Shown here: positions 57,852-64,000 of the stretch, piece after piece | Layout: every line of letters starts with the position of its first letter | Numbering within the stretch: position 1 is the first letter of the stretch | DNA from: Spongisporangium articulatum | GTDB lineage: Bacteria; Actinomycetota; Actinomycetes; Actinomycetales; Kineosporiaceae | Length of the DNA: 64,000 bases | Reading direction: 5' to 3' | NCBI RefSeq assembly: GCF_044465595.1 | Contig: NZ_JBITLV010000002.1 | Span: 124,001 to 188,000, forward strand | Notes under the pieces: model-generated | What the model saw: only the letters and a program-made list of their open reading frames with translations | Told to the model about the DNA's origin: nothing | Databases searched by the model: none | Program-made: the position numbers and the translations under genes

Positions 57852-59347
57852 TGGTCGCCGGGACGACCTCCGACGCGGGCAAGAGCGTCCTGGTCGCGGG
57901 CCTGTGCCGGTGGCTGGCCCGGCAGGGCGTGAGCGTCGCGCCCTTCAAGGCGCAGAACATGTCGCTCAACTCGTACGTCACGTCCGACGGCGGCGAGATC
58001 GGCCGGGCCCAGGCCATGCAGGCCCGGGCCGCCGGGATCGAACCGGAGACGGCGATGAACCCGGTGCTGCTGAAACCGGGTACCGACCGAACCAGCCAGG
58101 TCGTGGTGCGCGGCAAACCGTTCGCCGATGCCGGCGCCCTCGACTACGGCGACCTCACCCCGCAGCTGCTGCCGGTCGTGCTCGACTCGCTGGCCGAGCT
58201 GCGGGCGCGGTTCGACGTGGTGATCTGCGAGGGGGCGGGCAGCCCCGCCGAGATCAACCTCCGGCACCGCGACATCACGAACCTGGGGCTGGCGCGCCCG
58301 GCGAACCTGCCGGTCGTGGTCGTCGGCGACATCGACCGCGGTGGGGTGTTCGCGGCCCTGCACGGTACGGTCGCCCTGCTGGCCCCCGAGGACCAGCGCC
58401 TGATCAGCGGTTTCGTGGTGAACAAGTTCCGCGGCGACCCGGCCCTGCTCGAACCGGGGCTGCGGATGATCGGCGAGATCACGGGCCGGCCCGTGCTCGG
58501 CACGCTGCCCTACCTGACCGGGATGTGGCTCGACGTCGAGGACTCGCTCGACCTGGAGCACGACCGGGGTGAGCTGCGCCCACCGCTCGGGTCGGACGTC
58601 CTGCAGGTCGCCGTGCCCCGGCTGCCGCGGCTGTCGAACGTCACCGACATCGACGCGCTGGCCGCCGAACCCGGAGTGGTGGTGCGGTTCGTGCACCACG
58701 GGGCCGAACTGGCCGGGGCCGACCTCGTCCTCCTGCCCGGCACGCGCGCCACCGCCCACGACCTGGCCTGGCTGCGGGCCCGCGGTTTCGACGCGGCGGT
58801 CCTCGCCCACGCCGCGGCCGGGAAGCCGGTGCTCGGCATCTGCGGCGGCCACCAGATGCTCGGACGCACGGTCGTCGACGACGTCGAGGGCAAGGTCGGT
58901 GAGTTCCCCGGCCTCGGGTTGCTGCCGACCCGCACGCGGTTCGGGGCCGAGAAGGTGCTGGCCCGGCCGGTGGGAGAGGGGTACGGGCAGCGGGTCGAGG
59001 GGTACGAGATCCACCACGGGGTGGTCACTCTCGACGAGTCCGCCCCGGGCGCCGCGGCCGCCGAACCGTTCCTCGACGGCTGGCGCCTCGGGTCCGTGTG
59101 GGGCACCACGTGGCACGGCTGCCTGGAGAACGACGGGTTCCGTCGGGCGTTCCTGCGCGAGGTGGCGGCGGTCGCGGGTAAACCCGGGTTCGAACCGGCC
59201 CCCGACACGTCGTTCGCGGCGCTGCGCGAGGCCCGCCTCGACAGCCTGGCCGACGCCGTCGCCGAGCATCTCGACACGGCCGCGGTGGAGAAGCTGATCG
59301 TCGACGGCCCCACCCCGGGCCTGCCGGTCCTGCCCGGGCGCGGCTGA
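57836..59347 (+). CDS. cobQ: cobyric acid synthase
   Basis: A 503-residue glutamine-dependent amidase that amidates four carboxyls of adenosylcobyrinic a,c-diamide. The N-terminal synthetase half has GTTSDAGKS and APFKAQNMSLNS. The C-terminal class-I-like glutaminase has Cys336 in GICGGHQMLG and His393-His394 in YEIHHG. GTG 57836 is preceded by GGAGGAGG within the end of cobD. The next gene, a DNA methylase, overlaps the stop by one base. Confidence 0.94.
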   Translation: MRGALMVAGTTSDAGKSVLVAGLCRWLARQGVSVAPFKAQNMSLNSYVTSDGGEIGRAQAMQARAAGIEPETAMNPVLLKPGTDRTSQVVVRGKPFADAGALDYGDLTPQLLPVVLDSLAELRARFDVVICEGAGSPAEINLRHRDITNLGLARPANLPVVVVGDIDRGGVFAALHGTVALLAPEDQRLISGFVVNKFRGDPALLEPGLRMIGEITGRPVLGTLPYLTGMWLDVEDSLDLEHDRGELRPPLGSDVLQVAVPRLPRLSNVTDIDALAAEPGVVVRFVHHGAELAGADLVLLPGTRATAHDLAWLRARGFDAAVLAHAAAGKPVLGICGGHQMLGRTVVDDVEGKVGEFPGLGLLPTRTRFGAEKVLARPVGEGYGQRVEGYEIHHGVVTLDESAPGAAAAEPFLDGWRLGSVWGTTWHGCLENDGFRRAFLREVAAVAGKPGFEPAPDTSFAALREARLDSLADAVAEHLDTAAVEKLIVDGPTPGLPVLPGRG

Positions 59348-61014
59348 TGACCGTCGCGGGGGAGGTCGAGCGGCAGGTCAAACGGCAGGTCAAACGGCAG
59401 GTCAAACGGCAGGTCAAACGGCACGGGAAGCACTACACGCCGCCCGCCTTGGCGAACTTTCTCGCGGGGCGGCTGCTGGCTCAGGTGGAGGGGCCCCGGC
59501 TGCGCGTGCTCGACCCGGCCTGCGGGGACGGCGAACTGCTGCTGGCCCTGGCCCGCACGGCCGGTGGTTCGGGCCCACCGCTGGAACTCGTCGGCTACGA
59601 CCTCGACCCGGCCGCGCTGGAACTGGCCCGCCGGCGGGCGGCCGCGGACGGCGTCCCGGTCGACCTGCACCTGGGTGACTTCCTCGACCTGGCCCGCGAC
59701 CTCGAACCCGGTTCGTTCGACGCGGTGATCAGCAACCCGCCCTACGTCCGCACCCAGCAGCTCGGGCGAGAGGCGGCGCAGGTGCTGGCGTCCCGGTTCG
59801 GGTTGAGCGGGCGGATCGACCTGACCCACCCCTTCGTGACTCTGATGCCCGCGCTCCTGCGCCACGGCGGGGCGCTGGCCCTGCTCTGCTCGAACCGGTT
59901 CCTGAGTACCCGGTCCGGGGCGAACGTCCGGGCCGTGCTGGAGGCGGACCTGCCGGTCGCCGAGCTCTACGACCTGGGTGACACCCGGCTGTTCGCCGCC
60001 TCCGTCCTGCCCGCCGTCGTCATCGCCCGCAAGGGAGCCCGCCCACCGGAACCGACCTTCGTCACCGCCTACGCCGACCCGACCGCCACGCCCACCACGG
60101 AGCGGTCCCTGTACGAGGCGCTCGCGACCGGCGACGCGACGGTGGCGCAGGAGGGCCGGGCGGTCGTCGTCCGGCACGGCGTCCTGGCCGTGCAGGGCCC
60201 CGGTGCGCCGTGGCGGCAGTCCCGTCCCGGCGAGGACGCCTGGCTGGAACGGCTGGGCGCCGCGACGTGGAAGACCTTCGGCGAGGTGGCCAGGATCCGG
60301 GTCGGCATCAAGACCACCGCCGACCCGGTCTTCATCGCCGACGACTGGTCCGGCCCCGACGCTCCCGAGCGGGCCCTGCTGCGCCCCCTGATCACCCACG
60401 AGGACGTCACGCCGTGGCGGGTCTCCACCGACCTGCCCCGCCGCGTGCTCTACCCGTACGACCTGAGCGCACCCACCCGGCGTCCCGTCGACCTGGCCGC
60501 CTACCCGCGCGCGGCCGCCTATCTGGAGTCGCACGCCGACCGGTTACGCGCCCGCCGGTACGTCACCGCCGCCGGCCGGGAGTGGTTCGAGCTGTGGGTG
60601 CCGCACCGCCCGGCGGGTTGGGCCGCACCCAAGATCGTCTTCCCGGACATCTCCGTCGAGCCGCGGTTCGCCCTCGACACCTCGGGGGCAGTCGTGAACG
60701 GCGACTGCTACTGGATCTCGACCGACGACCTCGCCCCCGGGCCGGACGGCGAGAACCTGGCCTACCTGATGCTCGCGGTCGCCAACTCCCGGCTGGCGGT
60801 CCGGTTCTACGACGGGGTGTGCGGCAACCGGCTCTACGCGGGGCGCCGCCGCTGGATGACCCAGTACGTCGCCCGGTTCCCGCTGCCCGACCCGGCGCGC
60901 CCGGCGTCCCGCGCCCTGACCGACGCCGTCCGGGACCGGCTCGCCCAGGGCGGGCTCCCGTCGTCCCCGGCCCTGGAGCCCCTGGTCGAAGCGGCCTTCG
61001 AACTCAGGGCGTGA
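59347..61014 (+). CDS. N6-adenine DNA methyltransferase (Eco57I/TaqI-like), no restriction partner
   Basis: A 555-residue class I methyltransferase. Residues 7-26 contain four RQVK repeats. Motif I is DPACGDGELL from Asp56, and the catalytic NPPY is at 130-133, typical of amino-methylating DNA enzymes. The part after ~residue 300 (RIRVGIKTTADPVFI, then ISTDDL and YVARFPLP) resembles TaqI/Eco57I target-recognition regions. No endonuclease gene is adjacent, and the gene is coupled to cobQ by a one-base overlap (TGATG). It is either an orphan methylase or a fused-function relic. A direct role in B12 synthesis is not expected. Confidence 0.8.
   Translation: MTVAGEVERQVKRQVKRQVKRQVKRHGKHYTPPALANFLAGRLLAQVEGPRLRVLDPACGDGELLLALARTAGGSGPPLELVGYDLDPAALELARRRAAADGVPVDLHLGDFLDLARDLEPGSFDAVISNPPYVRTQQLGREAAQVLASRFGLSGRIDLTHPFVTLMPALLRHGGALALLCSNRFLSTRSGANVRAVLEADLPVAELYDLGDTRLFAASVLPAVVIARKGARPPEPTFVTAYADPTATPTTERSLYEALATGDATVAQEGRAVVVRHGVLAVQGPGAPWRQSRPGEDAWLERLGAATWKTFGEVARIRVGIKTTADPVFIADDWSGPDAPERALLRPLITHEDVTPWRVSTDLPRRVLYPYDLSAPTRRPVDLAAYPRAAAYLESHADRLRARRYVTAAGREWFELWVPHRPAGWAAPKIVFPDISVEPRFALDTSGAVVNGDCYWISTDDLAPGPDGENLAYLMLAVANSRLAVRFYDGVCGNRLYAGRRRWMTQYVARFPLPDPARPASRALTDAVRDRLAQGGLPSSPALEPLVEAAFELRA
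59371..59418 (+). repeat. four perfect 12-bp tandem repeats in methylase 5' end
   Basis: CGGCAGGTCAAA is repeated four times without a change, coding (RQVK)4 near the N-terminus. The perfect identity indicates recent expansion. Because 12 is a multiple of three, copy-number change alters length without frameshift. Confidence 0.95.
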
Positions 61015-61089
61015 CACCCGGCTCCGCGCGTCACGCCCAGGCCTGAGGAGACGGCCGCCACGCGGCGCCCGGCCCGGACGCCCGGGTGG

Positions 61090-61195
61090 GTGTGGCAGGA
61101 TCGCGAGCGACGAGCGTGGAGGAACCCGGCGTGAATCCGGGGCGGTCCCGCCACTGTGACCGGGGAGACCCGGGAGCCAGACAGTCCGCCTCGTC
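61090..61195 (+). ncRNA. cobalamin riboswitch
   Basis: The stretch contains GGAACCCGGCGTGAATCCGG, then GGCGGTCCCGCCACTGTGACC, and a B12-box-like GGGAGCCAGACAG, all in the order and spacing of cobalamin riboswitches. It lies 68 bp upstream of the chelatase gene start. It should repress the downstream genes when adenosylcobalamin is plentiful. Boundaries are approximate. Confidence 0.9.
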
Positions 61196-61262
61196 CGCCG
61201 CGCCCGCCGGGCCGGCGACTCGGCCGGTGGGCGTGGAGACCCCCGACGACGAAGGAGCGCGT

Positions 61263-63257
61263 GTGCCCCCCGCAACGCAGGCCTACCCGCTGTCGGCGGT
61301 GGTCGGCATGGACGACCTCGTCCTGTCCCTGCTGCTGACCAGCGTCGCGCCCGAGATCGGCGGGGTGCTGGTCCGGGGCGAGAAGGGCACCGCCAAGTCG
61401 ACCGCCGTCCGGGCGCTGGCCGCGATCCTGCCCGCCGTGGCCGTGGTGCCCGGCTGCCGGTTCTCGTGCGACCCGGCCCGCCCCGACCCGAACTGTCCCG
61501 ACGGCCCCCACGAGGCGCACGGGGTCGGGACGCAGCGCGACGCCCGCCTGGTCGAACTGCCCGTCGGAGCCACCGAGGACCGGCTGCTCGGCGCCCTCGA
61601 CCTCGAACGTGCGCTGGCCGAGGGCGTGCGCGCCTACGAACCCGGGCTGCTGGCCGCCGCCCACCGGGGCGTCCTGTACGTCGACGAGGTCAACCTGCTG
61701 CACGACCACCTGGTCGACGTCCTGCTCGACGCCGCCGCCATGGGCCGCGCCCACGTCGAGCGCGAGTCGGTGTCGGTCACCCACGCCTCCCGGTTCGTGC
61801 TGGTCGGCACGATGAACCCCGAGGAGGGCGAGCTGCGCCCGCAGCTGCTCGACCGGTTCGGGTTGACCGTCGAGGTGAGGGCCAGCCGGGATCCCGATGA
61901 GCGGGCCGAGGTCGTGCGCCGCCGCCTGGCCTTCGACGACGACCCGGCCAAGTTCGCCGCGGCCTGGCAGCAGGCCGAGACCGACCTGGCCGAGCGCATC
62001 GTGACCGCCCGCGCGCTGCTGCCCGCCGTCGTCCTGCCCGACGCGGTGCTCCGCCAGATCAGCGGTGTGTGTGCGGCTTTCGAGGTGGACGGGATGCGCG
62101 CCGACCTGGTGGTGGCCCGGGCCGCGCGGGCCCACGCCGCGTGGGCGGGGCGCACGGTGGTGACCGAGGACGACGTCCGCGTCGCCGCCCGTTTCGCCCT
62201 CCCGCACCGCCGGCGCCGGGACCCGTTCGACGCGCCCGGGATGGACGACGAACGTCTCGAGCAGGCGCTGGAGGACTCGCGACCGGAGGACGAGCCGGAA
62301 CCCGAGCCGGACGGCGAGGGCCCGCCCGAGGGCGGCGGCACGCCGCAGCCGCAGGACCGGGGAACGTCCGAGTCGCCCGACGACGCGGACGTTCCGCAGC
62401 CGGCTCCCGCCCCGGGTTCGGGCGGTACGAGCCAGGCCCGGGCGGGGGCCACGTTCCGGGTGAAGGCGCTGAAGGTGCCGGGTCTCGGGCAGGGCGCGTC
62501 CGGACGACGGTCGCGGGCGCTGACCTCGACCGGCCGGACCGTCGGGGCCCGGTCGTCCGGACCTCGGGGAGCGCTGCACCTGCCGGCCACCGTCGCCGCC
62601 GCGGCACCGCACCAGAAGGCCCGGGGCCGAAGCGGTCCCGGGTTGCAGCTGCGGTCCGGTGACCTGCGCACCGCGGTCCGCGAGGGCCGGGAGGGCAACC
62701 TGGTGCTGTTCTGCGTCGACGCCTCCGGGTCGATGGCGGCCCGGCAGCGGATGGCCGCGGTCAAGGGGGCCGTGATGAGTCTGCTGCTCGACGCCTACCA
62801 GCGTCGCGACCGGGTCGGTCTGGTGACGTTCCGCGGGGCGGAGGCCGAGCTCGCGCTGCACCCGACGGGCGCGGTCGAGGCGGCCCGGCACCGGCTCGAC
62901 GGGTTGCGCACCGGGGGCCGGACGCCGCTGTACGCGGGCCTGCGCGAGGCGCACCGGATCATCGGCATCGAGCGGTTGCGCGACGCCCGGCGCCGCCCGC
63001 TGCTGGTCGTGGTCACGGACGGGCGGCACACGTCCGGCGCGGCGCCGTGGCCCGTCGCCGCGCGACTGGCCGCCGAGGGAGTGCGCAGCGTGGTCGTCGA
63101 CTGCGAGGCGGGCGTCGTCCGGCTCGGGATGGCGGCCGAGCTGGCCGGGCACCTGAACGGCGAGCTGGTCCGGCTCGATGAGCTGCGCGCCGAGGGACTG
63201 GCCGGGATCGTCCGGGAGAGAACCGGTTCCGGGCGCCGCGAAGGGCGGGTGGCCTGA
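61263..63257 (+). CDS. ChlI-ChlD-type cobaltochelatase ATPase subunit
   Basis: A 664-residue fused chelatase subunit. The AAA+ part (~1-330) has Walker A GEKGTAKS (39-46) and Walker B VLYVDEVN. A Pro/Glu/Gly-rich linker (~335-410) is followed by a von Willebrand A domain with MIDAS DASGSM (486-491) and TDGRHTSG. This matches the magnesium-chelatase-like subunit that powers cobalt insertion with CobN. cobN itself is not in the window. GTG 61263 follows GAAGGAG. Riboswitch-controlled and coupled to cobO by TGATG. Confidence 0.88.
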   Translation: MPPATQAYPLSAVVGMDDLVLSLLLTSVAPEIGGVLVRGEKGTAKSTAVRALAAILPAVAVVPGCRFSCDPARPDPNCPDGPHEAHGVGTQRDARLVELPVGATEDRLLGALDLERALAEGVRAYEPGLLAAAHRGVLYVDEVNLLHDHLVDVLLDAAAMGRAHVERESVSVTHASRFVLVGTMNPEEGELRPQLLDRFGLTVEVRASRDPDERAEVVRRRLAFDDDPAKFAAAWQQAETDLAERIVTARALLPAVVLPDAVLRQISGVCAAFEVDGMRADLVVARAARAHAAWAGRTVVTEDDVRVAARFALPHRRRRDPFDAPGMDDERLEQALEDSRPEDEPEPEPDGEGPPEGGGTPQPQDRGTSESPDDADVPQPAPAPGSGGTSQARAGATFRVKALKVPGLGQGASGRRSRALTSTGRTVGARSSGPRGALHLPATVAAAAPHQKARGRSGPGLQLRSGDLRTAVREGREGNLVLFCVDASGSMAARQRMAAVKGAVMSLLLDAYQRRDRVGLVTFRGAEAELALHPTGAVEAARHRLDGLRTGGRTPLYAGLREAHRIIGIERLRDARRRPLLVVVTDGRHTSGAAPWPVAARLAAEGVRSVVVDCEAGVVRLGMAAELAGHLNGELVRLDELRAEGLAGIVRERTGSGRREGRVA

Positions 63258-63871
63258 TGCCGCAGGGACAGCCGCTCGTCGTCCCCCAGGACGGGCTCAC
63301 CACCCGGCAGCGCCGCAACCGGCCGCTCGTCGTCGTCCACACGGGCGCGATGAAGGGCAAGTCGACCGCCGCGTTCGGGCTCGCCCTGCGGGGTTGGGCG
63401 CAGGGCTGGGACATCGGCGTCTTCCAGTTCGTGAAGTCGGCCAAGTGGAAGGTGGGGGAGGAGAACGCCTTCCGCGCGCTGGGCCGGGTGCACGACGAGA
63501 CCGGCGAGGGCGGCCCGGTCGAGTGGCACAAGATGGGCGAGGGCTGGTCGTGGAGCCGTAAGCAGGGTTCCGACGACGACCACGCGGCCGCCGCGGCCGA
63601 GGGCTGGCTGGAGATCAAGCGCCGCCTCGAGACCGAACGGCACGACGTCTACGTGCTCGACGAGTTCACCTACCCGATGAAGTGGGGTTGGGTCGACGTC
63701 GACGACGTCGTGAAGACGCTCGTCGAACGCCCCGGCCACCAGCACGTGATCATCACCGGGCGCGACGCCGACCTGCGGCTGATCGAGGCCGCCGACCTGG
63801 TGATGGAGACCGGCAAGATCAAGCACCCGATGGACGCAGGGCAAAAGGGTCAGCGAGGCATCGAGTGGTAG
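63257..63871 (+). CDS. cobO: cob(I)yrinic acid a,c-diamide adenosyltransferase
   Basis: A 204-residue CobA/CobO/BtuR-type enzyme that transfers adenosyl from ATP to Co(I). The reversed P-loop-like TGAMKGKSTAAFG, FQFVKSAKW, YVLDEFTYPMKWGWVD and ITGRDADLRLIEAADLVMETG cover the whole family length. ATG overlaps the chelatase stop by one base. The downstream cobB start lies within its last codons. Confidence 0.96.
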   Translation: MPQGQPLVVPQDGLTTRQRRNRPLVVVHTGAMKGKSTAAFGLALRGWAQGWDIGVFQFVKSAKWKVGEENAFRALGRVHDETGEGGPVEWHKMGEGWSWSRKQGSDDDHAAAAAEGWLEIKRRLETERHDVYVLDEFTYPMKWGWVDVDDVVKTLVERPGHQHVIITGRDADLRLIEAADLVMETGKIKHPMDAGQKGQRGIEW

Positions 63872-64000
63872 CGCGGCTCGTCGTCGCGGCGCCGGCCAGC
63901 GGCCACGGGAAGACCAGTGTCGCAACGGGTCTGCTCGCCGCGTTCGCCGCCCGGGGTTTGACCGTCAGCCCGCACAAGATCGGCCCCGACTACATCGACC
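63865..64000 (+). CDS. cobB: cobyrinic acid a,c-diamide synthase, N-terminal fragment
   Basis: The window ends after about 45 codons. The visible part, VARLVVAAPASGHGKTSVAT followed by VSPHKIGPDYID, is the ATP-binding start of CobB/CbiA, which amidates the a and c side chains of cobyrinic acid. GTG 63865 overlaps the end of cobO, with GAGG upstream. Its place after cobO completes the expected actinobacterial order. Confidence 0.9.
   Translation, partial: MVARLVVAAPASGHGKTSVATGLLAAFAARGLTVSPHKIGPDYID

Noticed and set aside
59347..61014. Full restriction-modification, BREX or DISARM system around the methylase
   Set aside because: No endonuclease, helicase, PglZ or ATPase partner lies on either side; neighbours are cobalamin genes.

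Overview
The window comes from a high-GC actinobacterium (Actinomycetota). The signs are strong third-position G/C bias, many GTG starts, four-base stop/start overlaps, F420/LLM-type flavoenzymes, PrsW, oligoribonuclease, a DGPF-linked ECF sigma factor and a ChlI-ChlD fused chelatase followed by cobO and cobB. Genus cannot be read from the sequence. A Kineosporiales- or Frankiales-like soil actinomycete is plausible but is only a guess. No rRNA, transposase, phage gene or CRISPR array was seen.

Layout. 0.1-5.2 kb: four secreted or cytosolic alpha/beta or SGNH esterases. 5.3-9.2 kb: an acyltransferase divergent from a Wzx-like flippase, then peroxiredoxin, DUF3618 and a GroES-like protein. 9.3-13 kb: PHP phosphoesterase and acetamidase, divergent from two crotonases that fit unsaturated fatty acid beta-oxidation. 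13.2-17.3 kb: a CAP protein, then a lower-GC accessory patch. The patch holds a 44-residue membrane peptide, a TIR-domain protein behind an operator-like palindrome, and a DUF433/DUF5615 toxin-antitoxin pair abutting tRNA-Lys; tRNA-His follows. 17.3-22.9 kb: oligoribonuclease, PrsW, an anti-sigma-like ATPase, an MFS exporter, a duplicated 36-bp unit that reads as RBS plus seven-codon ORF (MRSTKWS), and a diguanylate cyclase. 22.9-30.6 kb: an MFS transporter, two CrcB fluoride channels, a second flippase, a glycosyltransferase/aminotransferase pair and choline dehydrogenase. 30.6-41.5 kb: flavin/F420 enzymes including a kinase-LLM fusion, GGDEF-EAL and NIT-HAMP-GGDEF proteins, a serine hydrolase and a glycosyltransferase. 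41.5-51.5 kb: ECF42-type sigma factor with its DGPF protein, an HTH/nucleotidyltransferase pair, a CDGSH protein, a haem-oxygenase-like protein, a methyltransferase, MarR, three NAD(P)-binding Rossmann proteins, TetR and tRNA-Arg. 51.7-56.8 kb: two overlapping membrane-remodelling-type GTPases and SSB. 56.8-64 kb: cobalamin cluster cobD-cobQ-[DNA adenine methylase]-B12 riboswitch-chlID-cobO-cobB (cut by the window end).

Functional themes. Cyclic di-GMP turnover: three GGDEF proteins, two with an inhibitory site and one with an intact EAL domain. Surface polysaccharide: two flippases, two GT2 enzymes, a sugar aminotransferase and an acyltransferase. De novo B12 synthesis under riboswitch control. 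Small defence or toxin-antitoxin modules. Two families of dispersed intergenic repeats are visible: a TTGATCATGCGCAAACGCAG hairpin element at 9.2 and 31.1 kb, and a two-iteron element of 30-bp period at 30.6 and 38.6 kb.

The best candidates for something undescribed are the exactly duplicated RBS-plus-heptapeptide units at 21.25-21.36 kb, the TIR protein with its small neighbour at 14.2-16.2 kb, and the partnerless DNA adenine methylase with perfect 12-bp coding repeats inside the B12 cluster. Gene starts quoted here were often moved downstream of the longest open frame where a ribosome binding site supports it.
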